Positions 25,959-35,633 of a stretch of DNA of 64,000 bases are shown one piece after another. This DNA comes from a bacterium M00.F.Ca.ET.205.01.1.1 (GTDB taxonomy: Bacteria > Pseudomonadota > Alphaproteobacteria > Rhizobiales > Rhizobiaceae). The DNA is taken from NCBI GenBank assembly GCA_004791255.1, contig SRUQ01000002.1:248001-312000 (forward strand), read 5' to 3'. The position numbers and the translations under genes are program-made. How positions within the stretch are numbered: the first letter of the stretch is position 1; every line of letters starts with the position of its first letter. The notes under the pieces were generated by a model. It did not search any database, was not told where the DNA came from, and saw nothing but the letters and a program-made list of their open reading frames with translations.

Positions 25959-27249
25959 GGGCTGATCTCAGCGGCATGAACAGCGCCTTCCCCTTGCGGC
26001 CGGTCGCTTCCCTCACCTTGCCCGTCCATTCCTTCCAGACGGTGGTGCTCCACGGCTCTTCCGGCAGTTGGTCGAAGGCCTGGCGCAGAAACTCGCGGTC
26101 GTCGTGGGAAAATTCCGGCTTTTCCTGCGGCCCTTCGCGCAGGATGCGCCACCAGCCGACCGCATCGGCCAGCCTGTCGAGATTGCCGCGCACCGCCAGC
26201 CAGAACGGTTCGGCGTGGTCGCCCGAGATGCCGAGCACCATCAGCCGGTCCTGGGCTTCCGAGAACGGCATATGGTGCAGCAGGGCCCGGTTGAGCACGA
26301 ACAGCTCGGCCGGATCGAACTTGGCCGCGGATTTGGAGGTGGCCGCCGGATCGAAATGGCCGGCAAGCGCGCCGAGGTCGTGCGCTGCCGTGACATTCTC
26401 CGACGTGCCGACCAGGACGGCGAGCGAAGCCACCGCCATCGGCTCGATGCCGTCCTCGCGCAGGCTCTCGATGGAGAGTGCGCCGGTGCGTTTCGACAGC
26501 CCCTCACCCGATGCCGTGGTCAGCAGATTGTGGTGGCCGAAGACGGGCGGCTCGGCGCCCAGCGCCCGGAAAAGCGCGATCTGCACGCCGGTGTTGGTGA
26601 CATGGTCGTCGCCGCGGATGACATGGCTGACGCCCATCTCGATGTCGTCGACGACCGACGGCAGCGTGTAGAGATAGGTGCCGTCCTCGCGCACCAGGAC
26701 CGGGTCGGACAGCGAGGCGAGATCGACGGTTTCCTCGCCGCGCACCAGATCGTTCCAGTGGATGTCGGTGCGTTCCGGCTGCTGCGGATCGCTGGTGAAA
26801 TTTGGCAGCAGGAAGCGCCAGTGGGGCCGGCGGCCATCGGCCTGGTATTCGGCGATCTGTTCGTGTGTCAACGTCAGCGCCTCGCGGCCGTAGACCGGCG
26901 GCAGGCCACGGGTGCGGCGCACCTTGCGCCGGAGGTCCAGTTCCTCCGGCGTTTCGTAGCAGGCATAGAGTACGCCAGCCGCCTTCAGCCGCTCGACCGC
27001 CGCGTCATAGATCTCGAAGCGCCGCGACTGGTATTCGGTGGCATCCGGGAAAATCCCCAGCCAATGCAAATCGTAGAGGATGGCGTCGGCGAATTCCTGC
27101 TTCGAGCGGGCGATATCGGTGTCGTCAAAGCGCTGGATGAAGCGTCCCTTGTTGTTCATGGCGAACAGCCAGTTGAACAGAGCGGTGCGCGCATTGCCGA
27201 TATGAATGCGGCCGGTCGGCGACGGGGCGAAACGAACGGTAACTGTCAT
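25876..27249 (-). CDS. gltX: Glutamyl-tRNA synthetase
   Basis: Class I aminoacyl-tRNA synthetase of 457 residues. [18 protein letters not shown] (HIGH motif as HIGN, residues 16-19), RFDDTD, the WNDLVRGEE block and the KMSKR-type loop LSKR (251-254) are all present, followed by an anticodon-binding helical domain, so it is a full discriminating-type GluRS rather than the shorter GluQ enzyme. Many alphaproteobacteria carry two gltX genes, one able to charge tRNA-Gln; which one this is cannot be told here. Its 3' end runs 83 bases into the convergent DUF2865 gene. Confidence 0.93.
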   Translation of the reverse strand: MTVTVRFAPSPTGRIHIGNARTALFNWLFAMNNKGRFIQRFDDTDIARSKQEFADAILYDLHWLGIFPDATEYQSRRFEIYDAAVERLKAAGVLYACYETPEELDLRRKVRRTRGLPPVYGREALTLTHEQIAEYQADGRRPHWRFLLPNFTSDPQQPERTDIHWNDLVRGEETVDLASLSDPVLVREDGTYLYTLPSVVDDIEMGVSHVIRGDDHVTNTGVQIALFRALGAEPPVFGHHNLLTTASGEGLSKRTGALSIESLREDGIEPMAVASLAVLVGTSENVTAAHDLGALAGHFDPAATSKSAAKFDPAELFVLNRALLHHMPFSEAQDRLMVLGISGDHAEPFWLAVRGNLDRLADAVGWWRILREGPQEKPEFSHDDREFLRQAFDQLPEEPWSTTVWKEWTGKVREATGRKGKALFMPLRSALTGLPSGPELAELLPLMGREGTMARRP

Positions 27250-27422
27250 GAGCGGGGCGTACCGGATGCTTTCGTGGTTGACAAGACGCGCCCCCGCGCC
27301 GGTCGGCAGACATAAAGCATTGCGAATGCAATGAAAAGACCAGCTTAGGAGGTAGGCCGGCGCCGAACCCTCGGCGGAACAGTGGGCAGGGCCGCGTCCA
27401 GGGGGTGCGGCCCGCAGTTCGG

Positions 27423-29228
27423 TCAGATCACCAGGCCTTTGGTCAATTCCAGCGCCTGGCGCTCGAACAGGCGGCGATAGATGCCGCCCTGCAGCCGGAT
27501 CAGCTCGTCATGCGAGCCTTCCTCGGCAATGCGGCCGCGATCGAAGACCAGCAGCCGGTCGAGCGCCCTGACCGTCGAAAGCCGGTGCGCGATGACCAGC
27601 GTGGTGCGGCCGACCATCAGCCGCTCCATCGCTTGCTGGATCAGCACCTCCGATTCCGAATCGAGGCTCGATGTCGCCTCGTCCAGGATCAGGATACGCG
27701 CATCGGCAAGGAAGGCGCGCGCGATCGCCACACGCTGGCGCTCGCCGCCTGACAGTTTGACGCCGCGCTCGCCGACCAGCGTGCCGTAGCCTTTCGGCAG
27801 GTTCACGATGAAGTCGTGCGCGCTGGCAAGCTTCGCGGCATGCTCGATCTCGGCCTGGGTCGCATCAGGCCGGGCATAGGCGATGTTCTCGGCCAGCGAG
27901 CGGTGGAACAGGATCGGTTCCTGCTGGACGATGGCGATCTGCCCGCGCAGCGACGCCTGTGCCACCTGCGAGATGTCCTGACCGTCGACCAGGATCTCCC
28001 CCGCATTCACGTCATAAAGCCGCTGGATCAGCTTGACGAAAGTCGTCTTGCCCGAACCCGAATGGCCGACGAGCCCGACGCGTTCGCCCGGCGCGATATC
28101 GACCGAGAAATCGCGATAGAGCGGCGACCGGTGGTTGCCGTAGTGGAAGGTGACGGCGTCGAAGGCGATGTGTCCCCGCGTGATCCTGATCGGTCCGGCA
28201 CCAGGCCGGTCCTCGATGCCGAGCGGTTCGGACTGGAAATCGACCAGTTCCTCCATGTCGTTGATCGAACGCTGCAGGTTGCGGATATGCGTGCCGATAT
28301 CCCGCAGATATCCCTGCAGCACGAAGAATGAGGTCAGCACGAAGGCGACGTCGCCGGCGGTTGCCTGCCCCCATGACCAGAGCATCAGCGCCAGGCCGAT
28401 CACCGCCGCCCGCATCACCAGCAGCAGCACCCCTTGCGTGCTGCCGTTGATGGTGCCACGCACCCAGGTGCGCCGAGTGCGCGCGCGCCACTTGGTTACG
28501 ACCCTGGCAAGCCGCCTCTCCTCGCGCTCCTCGGCGCCAAATCCCTTGACCACGGCGTTGCAGCTGACCGCATCGGCCAGCGAACCGCCGAGACGCGTGT
28601 CCCAGGTATTGGCGAGCCTTGCCGCCGGCGCGACATAGCCGAGCGACAGCGTTGCCGTCACCATGATGAACAGCATGGACCCAGCGGCAACGACCGCGCC
28701 CATCAGCGGCCAGAACCAGCCCAGCAGCAACGTGGAGCCGACAAGCATGACGACCGACGGCAGCAGCGCGATCAGGATCGTGTCGTTGAGCAGGTCAAGC
28801 GCCCACATGCCGCGCGTCACCTTCCGCACCGTCGAGCCGGCAAAGGAATTGGCATGCCAGTCGGTGGAGAAACGCTGGACACGATGGAAGGCGTCCGCGG
28901 CGATGTCGGCCATCATCTTCAGCGTCAATTCGACGATTCCCATGAAGGCCAGATTGCGCAACACCACCCCTGTCAGCGCCAGCGCCATCAGGATTGAAAA
29001 CGCCGCCATCGCCGCATTCCAGGCAATGGCGTCCGCGCCGGCGCTGCTGGCCACGGCATCGACCAGCCGGCCGGAATAGAGCGGCGTCAGCACGTCGGCC
29101 AACGTCGACAGCAGGAAGCCGGCCATGATCAGCGAAACCCGCCAAGGCTGGCGCCGCCAGTGGCCGAAGGTGAAGCCGAGAACGCTGCGAAACGCGTCCG
29201 CGCGCAAATCGATCTGAAAACGAGCCAT
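27423..29228 (-). CDS. ABC exporter, fused permease-ATPase
   Basis: Half-transporter of 601 residues with an N-terminal six-helix ABC membrane domain (about 25-320, including [26 protein letters not shown]) and a C-terminal ATPase. The ATPase has Walker [10 protein letters not shown]-loop VQQEP, signature LSGGERQR, Walker [13 protein letters not shown] and the H-loop AHRLSTV. It would work as a homodimer. ATG 29228 begins the conserved region; an in-frame extension of up to 57 residues upstream looks non-conserved in composition but cannot be excluded. No partner gene indicates the substrate (lipid, peptide or drug). Confidence 0.88.
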   Translation of the reverse strand: MARFQIDLRADAFRSVLGFTFGHWRRQPWRVSLIMAGFLLSTLADVLTPLYSGRLVDAVASSAGADAIAWNAAMAAFSILMALALTGVVLRNLAFMGIVELTLKMMADIAADAFHRVQRFSTDWHANSFAGSTVRKVTRGMWALDLLNDTILIALLPSVVMLVGSTLLLGWFWPLMGAVVAAGSMLFIMVTATLSLGYVAPAARLANTWDTRLGGSLADAVSCNAVVKGFGAEEREERRLARVVTKWRARTRRTWVRGTINGSTQGVLLLVMRAAVIGLALMLWSWGQATAGDVAFVLTSFFVLQGYLRDIGTHIRNLQRSINDMEELVDFQSEPLGIEDRPGAGPIRITRGHIAFDAVTFHYGNHRSPLYRDFSVDIAPGERVGLVGHSGSGKTTFVKLIQRLYDVNAGEILVDGQDISQVAQASLRGQIAIVQQEPILFHRSLAENIAYARPDATQAEIEHAAKLASAHDFIVNLPKGYGTLVGERGVKLSGGERQRVAIARAFLADARILILDEATSSLDSESEVLIQQAMERLMVGRTTLVIAHRLSTVRALDRLLVFDRGRIAEEGSHDELIRLQGGIYRRLFERQALELTKGLVI

Positions 29229-29613
29229 GAAGTCATTCGGGCGCAAACGAGCCCGATCCCAATAAGGTCGAAAATTGAAAAAACCGCGCTTGGGCTGATC
29301 GCCCTGGAATGCGGAGGTTCGGCTATGGTTGATCATCCGCCCACAGGCGGCGACCGGCAGCGGCAAAGGCCCCTTCTGCGTCCGGTATGGCTCCGACATG
29401 TCGGAACCCCGGCGCAGACCTAGGCCTCGCGGCCTCGCATAACGATGTCAAATCCTGGCATTCGGTCCTCCCTAAAGGGAATCGCGGAGAAGCTCTTATA
29501 GGGACGCATCGATCGCTCGCCAAGGCAAGCCATGGCCAAAAGCGCTTCTGGTCCAGCCGATGAGGCGATTTTGCAACAGTCGTGGCTTGAGCCAGAACAG
29601 GACAAATGGCCGC
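29229..29613. other. 385-base gap between the NAD kinase-like and ABC exporter genes
   Basis: No convincing gene on either strand. It must contain the ABC exporter promoter (minus strand). The only structured element I see is a perfect 14-bp palindrome, TCCGACATGTCGGA at 29392-29405, about 165 bases upstream of the ABC start. No tRNA-like fold was found by eye. Confidence 0.6.
29392..29405. promoter_or_regulatory. 14-bp perfect palindrome upstream of the ABC exporter
   Basis: TCCGACATGTCGGA is self-complementary and lies in the otherwise empty leader of the minus-strand ABC gene. It could be an operator; palindromes of this size occur by chance in GC-rich DNA, and there is no adjacent regulator gene. 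Confidence 0.25.
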
Positions 29614-30564
29614 TCACGGCACCACGAGGTAGGCCTTCTGATCGGCGATGGTGATCGACATATCGGTGCCGGAATTGAAATCGACATAGTCCATCTCCAT
29701 CCCGTCGCTGAACACGACGCCGCCTTTGCTCAGCCGTGACGACACGGTCAGCGGCCGGTCGCGGGTGATAACGCCGTGAACCAGGGATACGCCGGTCGTG
29801 TTGCTGGGAAACGGCTCGCGCACCGAGAAGAACAGCTGCTCGCCTTCGCGGTCGTAGCCTTGCGGCGGCACGACGGGCACGGCCTTGTCGCCATAGGCGG
29901 CGGCGAGCCCGGCGGCGCCCGCCATGACCGATCGCAGCCAGCCGGTCGAGCCGGCCCCGGTCGAAATGATGATGCCGCTCGACGATTGGCGTTCCGTCGT
30001 GCCGTTGTAGCTCAGATCGTAGCGGGCCGAGACATGCGTCCTGGCGCCGACGAACAGGTCGTTGAAGGCGATCAGCCGCCGCCCGTCATTGGAGCGCGCT
30101 TCGGCCATCACCACCGCCTGGCGCCGCGCCTTGCCGGAAATGGTCAAGCCGAGCACTTTTTCGGTATCCTCGGCGCGCCACGGCAGCAAAGCGCCGTCGA
30201 AAAGCGCCGGATTCGGATTGATGCCGATCAGCGGCTGGTGCGGCAGGTATTTCGCGGTGTTGGAGACCAGCCCGTCCTGGCCGAGCGCGATCACCACATC
30301 GGCGCCGAATTCGAACTGCGGCACCAGTTCGCGATCGAGCCGCAATTGCTTGAGGCCGGCGGGGAGCGAACCCATCACCTGGTCAAGCGCTTGATGATAG
30401 GTATCGTGCGCCGATTTGACCGGGTCGAAATCCATGCCTGCCTGCTTGAGATAGAAACGGGCCTGGCCTTGCGTGTTGAAGCGCGCGGTCAGTTCCTCGA
30501 GCTCGGTCTTGCGGGTGACGACGATCACCCGGTCGATCGGCCTGTCGGTCTGCTCCCCGGCCAC
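29614..30564 (-). CDS. Divergent NAD kinase-like protein
   Basis: Protein of 316 residues with the NAD kinase fold pattern but altered motifs. The GGDGT loop reads GQDGL (residues 95-99), the NE block reads FNDLFVGA, and the C-terminal domain has ISTGAGSTGW in place of ISTPTGSTAY. These blocks in order support the NAD kinase superfamily; whether it phosphorylates NAD is open. GTG 30564 is chosen as start: it follows the SPFH stop by 13 bases, with AAGGCGAG between as ribosome site, while the first upstream ATG-like extension would overlap the SPFH gene. It ends a run tag-nadE-SPFH-this gene on one strand. Confidence 0.75.
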   Translation of the reverse strand: MAGEQTDRPIDRVIVVTRKTELEELTARFNTQGQARFYLKQAGMDFDPVKSAHDTYHQALDQVMGSLPAGLKQLRLDRELVPQFEFGADVVIALGQDGLVSNTAKYLPHQPLIGINPNPALFDGALLPWRAEDTEKVLGLTISGKARRQAVVMAEARSNDGRRLIAFNDLFVGARTHVSARYDLSYNGTTERQSSSGIIISTGAGSTGWLRSVMAGAAGLAAAYGDKAVPVVPPQGYDREGEQLFFSVREPFPSNTTGVSLVHGVITRDRPLTVSSRLSKGGVVFSDGMEMDYVDFNSGTDMSITIADQKAYLVVP

Positions 30565-30577
30565 TCGAGCTCGCCTT

Positions 30578-31462
30578 TCAGGTCCCGGTCTTGGGCGCCG
30601 CAAGCTGGCTCAGCGCACTGGTCAGCATGTCAGGCGTGATCGACAGATTGCTCACCGCCCCACCCTTTTCCGCCCAGGCCTTGAAGGCCATCGCCGTCAG
30701 CACGTTGGCGGGCGCCGACGAATAGACTGTGAGTTCGAGCTGCTGCGCCTTGGCTTCCGCCTCCGCCAAAGTCAGCTTGTTGCGGGCTTCAGTGTCGACA
30801 AGCAGCTTGTTGCGTTCGGCAAGCTCGATTTCGGTCGCCAGTTCGCTCTGCTTGATCTCGCGCTCCTTCTCGACCGCATGCGCCCGCCGCGCATAGATCG
30901 CCTCGTCGGCCTGCCGCTGCAACGCCTCGCGATATTCGGTCTGCAGCGCGGCGCGGATTTCGGGCGTCGGCTGGACCGAGGTGATGTGCACCTCCTCGAT
31001 CGACAGTCCGGCCGCCGTCGCGATCGGATCGCCGCGCAGCAATTCGGCCAGATTGCCGCCGAGCTTTGTCACTTCGGCCAGCGCCTGTTCCAGCGTCATG
31101 CTCGACACCACGGCGCGTGCGCGGCTCTGTATGGCCAGCACCAGGCGCTCGGCGATCTTCTCGCGGCCGTCGCCGACGACGTCGGAACGGCTGAGCTTGG
31201 CGCTGAAATCGAAGCCTTCCGCCGCCTTGAGCGGATCGATGATGCGGTAGCTGACCGAGCCCTGGATCGCCAGGTCCTGAAAATTCGCCGTCGTCTCGGT
31301 GAAGATGAACGGGTTGTCGAGCGAGGTCACCGGCACCATGGCGATGGTCGTGCCTAACGTGCCGTACCAGAAGCTGATGCCGCGGCCCTGCTCCCGTATC
31401 GTGCCGTTCTTGAAACGGACGATGTGATAATCAGGCGTTCCCTTGAAATAGCTGACGAACAT
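30578..31462 (-). CDS. SPFH (band 7/stomatin) domain protein without membrane anchor
   Basis: Protein of 294 residues. The SPFH domain spans about residues 10-190 (GTIREQGRGISFWYGTLGTTIAMVPV, then FQDLAIQGSVSYRI). A charged coiled coil follows (about 190-245, EIKQSELATEIELAERNKLLVDTEARNKL), typical of stomatin oligomers. Unlike most family members it starts directly with MFVSYFKGTPDY and has no N-terminal hydrophobic helix, so it may be soluble or peripherally attached. It sits 36 bases after nadE and 13 bases before the NAD kinase-like gene. Confidence 0.85.
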   Translation of the reverse strand: MFVSYFKGTPDYHIVRFKNGTIREQGRGISFWYGTLGTTIAMVPVTSLDNPFIFTETTANFQDLAIQGSVSYRIIDPLKAAEGFDFSAKLSRSDVVGDGREKIAERLVLAIQSRARAVVSSMTLEQALAEVTKLGGNLAELLRGDPIATAAGLSIEEVHITSVQPTPEIRAALQTEYREALQRQADEAIYARRAHAVEKEREIKQSELATEIELAERNKLLVDTEARNKLTLAEAEAKAQQLELTVYSSAPANVLTAMAFKAWAEKGGAVSNLSITPDMLTSALSQLAAPKTGT

Positions 31463-31498
31463 CTACGCCCCCCGAGGCTCCCTAAAGCAACCGACGCG

Positions 31499-33175
31499 CT
31501 ATCCGCGATCCCTAAAGCGGTTGGTGATGGGATAGCGGCGGTCGCGGCCGAAATTCTTCCTGGTGATCTTCACGCCGGGTGCGGCCTGCCGGCGCTTGTA
31601 TTCGGCGATGTAGAGCAGATGTTCGATGCGCGTCACCGTCGCCCGGTCATGGCCGCGCGCGACGATGTCGTCGACGCCCATCTCGTTTTCGACCAGGCAT
31701 TCCAGGATATCGTCAAGCACCGGATAGGGCGGCAGCGAATCCTGGTCGGTCTGGTTCTCGCGCAGTTCCGCCGACGGCGCCTTGTCGATGATGTTGTTCG
31801 GGATGACCTCGCCGGAAGGCCCGAGCGCGCCCGGCGGCACATGGTTGTTGCGCCAGCGCGACAGCGCGTAGACCTGCATCTTGTAGAGGTCCTTGATCGG
31901 GTTGAAGCCGCCATTCATGTCGCCGTAGAGGGTGGCGTAGCCGACCGACATCTCGCTCTTGTTGCCCGTGGTGACGACCATCGAGCCGAACTTGTTGGAG
32001 ATCGCCATCAGGATGGTGCCGCGCGCGCGGCTCTGCAGGTTCTCTTCGGTGATGCCTTCCTTGGTGCCCTCGAACAGCTGCGTCAGCGCGTGCAGGAACC
32101 CTTCGACCGGCTCGAAGATCGGCACGATGTCGTAGCGGCAGCCGAGCGCGCGGGCGCAATCCTCGGCGTCCTTCAGCGAATCCTTCGAGGTGTAGCGATA
32201 GGGCATCATGACCGCGCGCAGCCGCTCCTCACCCAGCGCATCGACGGCAAGGGCCGCGCAGATCGCCGAATCGATGCCGCCGGACAGGCCGAGCACGACG
32301 TTCTTGAAGCCGTTCTTGTTGACGTAGTCGCGCAGGCCGAGCATGCAGGCGCGGTAGTCCGCTTCCTCGCGCTCGGGGATCTTCGACATCGGCCCTTCCG
32401 TGCAGACCCAGCCAGCATCCGCTCGCTTCCAGGTGGTGACATCGACCGCCTCCTCGAACTGGCTCATCTGGAAAGCCAGAGTTTTGTCAGCACCGATGGC
32501 AAACGAGGCGCCGTCGAAGATCAGTTCGTCCTGGCCGCCAAGCTGGTTGGCATAGACCATCGGAAGGCCGCATTCGATGACCTGGCGGATGACGACCTGG
32601 TGGCGGACGTCGATCTTGGCGCGGTAATAGGGCGAACCGTTCGGCACCAGCAGGATTTCCGCACCGCTCTCGGCCAGCGTCTCGCAGATGGCGACCTCGC
32701 CCCAGATGTCCTCGCAGATCGGAATTCCGATCCGCACGCCGCGGAAATTGACCGGCCCCTGGATCTCGGGCCCGGCCTGGAAGACGCGCTTCTCGTCGAA
32801 TTCGCCATAGTTGGGCAGGTCGAGCTTGTAGCGCTCGGCGATGATCTTGCCGCCATCGGCGAAAACGATCGAATTGTGGGTGCCGGTCTTGCGCTTCAGC
32901 GGCGTTCCGATGATGACGCCGGGGCCGCCATCCGATGTATCGGCGGCGAAGTCCTGTGCCGCCTTTTCGCAGGCTCTCAGGAAGGCCGGCTTCAGCACCA
33001 GATCCTCCGGCGGATAGCCGGCCAGGAAAAGCTCGGTGTAGAGCACCAGATCGGCGCCCTGGCGGGCGGCATCCGCCCTCGCCTCCCGCGCCTTGGCAAG
33101 ATTGCCGGCGACGTCGCCGACGGTCGGGTTGAGCTGGGCAACGGCGATGCGCAGGATGTCGGGCTTCTTGGTCAT
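31499..33175 (-). CDS. nadE: Glutamine-dependent NAD+ synthetase
   Basis: Makes NAD from deamido-NAD using glutamine-derived ammonia. The 558-residue two-domain form has an N-terminal nitrilase-type glutaminase with its Glu (LYTELFLAGYPPEDL), Lys (YKLDLPNYGEFDE) and Cys (GIPICEDIWGE). The C-terminal synthetase has the P-loop GLSGGIDSA and the downstream LYGDMNGGFNPIKDL block. ATG 33175 is chosen because the family N-terminus (ILRIAVAQLNPTVGD) follows at once; the longer open frame upstream lies antisense to nothing conserved. It is preceded by tag and followed by SPFH and NAD kinase-like genes. Confidence 0.96.
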   Translation of the reverse strand: MTKKPDILRIAVAQLNPTVGDVAGNLAKAREARADAARQGADLVLYTELFLAGYPPEDLVLKPAFLRACEKAAQDFAADTSDGGPGVIIGTPLKRKTGTHNSIVFADGGKIIAERYKLDLPNYGEFDEKRVFQAGPEIQGPVNFRGVRIGIPICEDIWGEVAICETLAESGAEILLVPNGSPYYRAKIDVRHQVVIRQVIECGLPMVYANQLGGQDELIFDGASFAIGADKTLAFQMSQFEEAVDVTTWKRADAGWVCTEGPMSKIPEREEADYRACMLGLRDYVNKNGFKNVVLGLSGGIDSAICAALAVDALGEERLRAVMMPYRYTSKDSLKDAEDCARALGCRYDIVPIFEPVEGFLHALTQLFEGTKEGITEENLQSRARGTILMAISNKFGSMVVTTGNKSEMSVGYATLYGDMNGGFNPIKDLYKMQVYALSRWRNNHVPPGALGPSGEVIPNNIIDKAPSAELRENQTDQDSLPPYPVLDDILECLVENEMGVDDIVARGHDRATVTRIEHLLYIAEYKRRQAAPGVKITRKNFGRDRRYPITNRFRDRG

Positions 33176-33231
33176 GCCTGCTGACTTAGCGCGGCAAAAT
33201 TGCCCCGGCAATGGCGTTCGTTTGGACCAAT

Positions 33232-33948
33232 TCAGTCGTCGCCCATATAGTCGCGTAGCGACTGTGGGGAATGATTTTCGCCGATCGACATCGCCAGGAT
33301 GCGCGAGATGTGCCGGCGCGGCAGGCCGGTGTCCTTCACCCATTGGTTGATCTGGGTCTGTATCTTGTCGAGGTCGCGCTTCGAGGTCGGGGTTTCGGCA
33401 ATGTCGAGGCCGGCGTCGCGAAGGGCCGCCGCCATGTCCGCTGATATGACGAAGGCATCCCAGCCCAGCCAGCGCAGGAAATACTGGCCGGTATTGCCGC
33501 CGAGCCGGCTGCCATGCTTGCCCAGATAAGCCATCAGCCCGACCTGGTCGTCGGCGGGCCAATCGGCGAGGAACTGGCCGAAACCATGATGTTCCTTTGA
33601 AACACGCTCGACGAAGGCAGCGTTGTCGCGAACGGATTTGATCTTCTGCGGGTTGCGCACGATGCGCTGGTCGGACGCCAGATCGTGCCAGAAATCGTCG
33701 GGTTGGAACACCAGCCGCTTCGGCTCGAAGCGCAGGAACGCCTCTTCGAAACCCGGCCATTTCTGCTCGATGACGCGCCAAACGAAACCAGCGGCAAAGA
33801 CGCGCTCGGCCATGGTCGAAAGAATGCGGTCATCGCTGATGTCGGCCACCGCCGCATTGTCCGGCATCGGCCCAAGCAGGGAGGTCAGTTCCTCCTCGCC
33901 ACCCTTGCGTTTTGCCGCGCGCAGGCGAATTTTCTGAAAATCGGCCAT
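33232..33948 (-). CDS. DNA-3-methyladenine glycosylase I family protein
   Basis: Helix-hairpin-helix type base-excision enzyme of 238 residues related to Tag. Landmarks are FVWRVIEQKWPGFEEAF, the RIVRNPQKIKSVRDNAAFV segment and the GLMAYLGKHGSRLGGNTGQYFLRWLGWD block. The classic zinc-binding Cys/His of E. coli Tag (N-terminal Cys, C-terminal HxxxC) is not visible here, so it may be a zinc-less relative. 56 bases upstream of nadE on the same strand. Confidence 0.75.
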   Translation of the reverse strand: MADFQKIRLRAAKRKGGEEELTSLLGPMPDNAAVADISDDRILSTMAERVFAAGFVWRVIEQKWPGFEEAFLRFEPKRLVFQPDDFWHDLASDQRIVRNPQKIKSVRDNAAFVERVSKEHHGFGQFLADWPADDQVGLMAYLGKHGSRLGGNTGQYFLRWLGWDAFVISADMAAALRDAGLDIAETPTSKRDLDKIQTQINQWVKDTGLPRRHISRILAMSIGENHSPQSLRDYMGDD

Positions 33949-34039
33949 CTGCCCCTCAATCCTCGCCGCAAATGTAACACTTCCCGTGCCAGCCGACAGC
34001 CTCTACCTCTATCGCCAGCTACGACCACGGAGACAGGCT

Positions 34040-34603
34040 ATGAACAAGACGATCGAGGATCTGGCAAACCGCTGGCTGAAGCGAAGACCGGACGGACTGA
34101 GCCTGCTCGAGAGCCGGGTGCTGCAAAGCACCATCGAGCGCACCACCATTTCCAGGGACACCAACAAGGCCGTCGCCTTCCACCAGACATTTGGCGACCG
34201 GCTGGCCGATACGATCGCCCGCATCGGCGGCTCGTGGTCGTTCATCCTCGGCTTCATCAGCTTCCTGGTGGTCTGGACAGCGGGCAACGTCTGGCTGTTG
34301 TCGCGTGATGCGTTCGACCCCTACCCCTTCATCTTCCTCAACCTTGTGCTGTCGATGGTGGCTGCCCTGCAGGCGCCGGTGATCATGATGGCCCAGAACC
34401 GCCAGACGGAACGCGACCGCATCGACGCCGCCCATGATTACGAGGTCAACCTCAAGGCCGAGATCGAGATCATGGCGCTGCATGAAAAGCTGGACGAACT
34501 GCGACACGGCCAAATGCTCGGCATGCGCGACGAGATCGTGAAGCTGGCCGAGATGGTCAAGCGTATCGACGAAAGGCTGTCGCAGTTGCAGTCACCGTCA
34601 TGA
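34040..34603 (+). CDS. DUF1003 family inner-membrane protein
   Basis: Protein of 187 residues. A cytoplasmic N-terminal part (LANRWLKRRPDGLSLLESRVLQ) precedes two closely spaced membrane helices (about residues 63-82 and 93-115). The diagnostic GGSWSFILGF and NLVLSMVAALQAPVIMMAQNRQ segments mark DUF1003, and the C-terminal third is coiled coil (VNLKAEIEIMALHEKLDEL). ATG 34040 has AGGCT and GGAGA just upstream. Its TGA overlaps the ATG of the DedA gene (ATGA), so the two are translationally coupled. The function of DUF1003 is unknown. Confidence 0.87.
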   Translation: MNKTIEDLANRWLKRRPDGLSLLESRVLQSTIERTTISRDTNKAVAFHQTFGDRLADTIARIGGSWSFILGFISFLVVWTAGNVWLLSRDAFDPYPFIFLNLVLSMVAALQAPVIMMAQNRQTERDRIDAAHDYEVNLKAEIEIMALHEKLDELRHGQMLGMRDEIVKLAEMVKRIDERLSQLQSPS

Positions 34604-35187
34604 CCGAGGCGATCCATCATTTTATCGAACAGTATGGGCTGCTCGCCGTCTTTCTCGGCTGCGTGGCCGAAGGCGAAAGCGCCGCCATCCTCGGTGGCTT
34701 CTTTGCCCATCAGCATGTTTTCGTGCTGTGGCACGCCTTTGTCGCGGCCTCGCTCGGCGCCTTTGTCGGCGACACCTTCTTCTTCATCCTTGGCAGAAGC
34801 TTTGCCGATCATCGCTATGTCGTCAGCTTGCGCCGGCGACCTGGTTTTCGACGCGCCTACCGGCTGCTCAACACCCACCCCGACATTTTCGTGCTGTCCA
34901 ACCGCTATGTCTACGGGATGCGCCTGGTCGGCGGCATCGCCGCCGGCCTTTCCACCATACCGGTGCCGCGCTTCATCGTCCTCAACGCCATTTCATCGGC
35001 GGTGTGGGCCACGCTGTTCGGCACGATCGGCTATGTCTTTGGAATGGGCGCCGAACATTTCATCGGCCAGGCCTTGCTGCGCCACGAGCGCCTGCTGGTC
35101 GGGCTCGGCATCGGCGTAGCCGTCGCCGTGCTTGCGTGGTTCATCGCCCGCCATATCGCCAAGCGGGAGCGGGGACGAGAGCAGTGA
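34600..35187 (+). CDS. DedA family membrane protein
   Basis: Polytopic inner-membrane protein of 195 residues, in the family implicated in lipid scrambling and envelope homeostasis. It shows VAEGESAAILGGFFA (the membrane-embedded acidic residue region), the RxxxG-type motif in SNRYVYGMRLVGGIAAGLSTIPVPRF and a terminal helix. It starts inside the stop of the DUF1003 gene (4-base ATGA overlap). The adjacent convergent dgkA also handles phospholipid turnover. Confidence 0.87.
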   Translation: MTEAIHHFIEQYGLLAVFLGCVAEGESAAILGGFFAHQHVFVLWHAFVAASLGAFVGDTFFFILGRSFADHRYVVSLRRRPGFRRAYRLLNTHPDIFVLSNRYVYGMRLVGGIAAGLSTIPVPRFIVLNAISSAVWATLFGTIGYVFGMGAEHFIGQALLRHERLLVGLGIGVAVAVLAWFIARHIAKRERGREQ

Positions 35188-35196
35188 TCGCCGGGA

Positions 35197-35562
35197 TCAG
35201 ATCGGAAAGCCGGTGATCCGCTCGATCAAGGCGATGCCCCAGACGCCGGCAACGATGACCACCGAAATCAGCACCGCCAGCGAACCGCAGTCCTTGGCCA
35301 GTTGGATGTCGACATTGAACTCGCGGCTGAAGGCGTCGCATGCCGCCTCGATGCCGGTGTTCAGCACCTCGACCATGATCAGGAGCAGCACCGCGCCGAG
35401 CAGCAAGGCATAGCCGCGCCATGACACCGAGACGAACCAGCCGGCCGGCAAGGCGAGCGCCAGAAGCATGAGCTCCTGCTGGAAGGCTTTCTCGTGGGCC
35501 GCCAGCTTGCGAAACGCCCGCACCGAATTGATAAAAGCATCGATCAGTCGCTGCATGCCCAA
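35197..35562 (-). CDS. dgkA: Diacylglycerol kinase
   Basis: Small trimeric inner-membrane kinase of 121 residues that recycles diacylglycerol to phosphatidic acid. Three helices are visible. The catalytic motif LLIMVEVLNTGIEAACD, with Glu65 and the Glu/Asn residues of the active site, is intact, as is the AKDCGSLAVLISVVI helix. AGGA six bases before the first ATG supports Met1. In rhizobia it would use diacylglycerol released during membrane-derived oligosaccharide or betaine lipid metabolism. Confidence 0.93.
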   Translation of the reverse strand: MGMQRLIDAFINSVRAFRKLAAHEKAFQQELMLLALALPAGWFVSVSWRGYALLLGAVLLLIMVEVLNTGIEAACDAFSREFNVDIQLAKDCGSLAVLISVVIVAGVWGIALIERITGFPI

Positions 35563-35633
35563 TCCTCACCCGAGTCACCGGCACGGGATAAAGCAACGGC
35601 CCGATCAAGGGAATAAGGCGGCTCGCCCAAAAT

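Noticed and set aside
29392..29405. An attachment site or insertion-sequence end
   Set aside because: A lone 14-bp palindrome with no direct repeats, integrase or transposase nearby.
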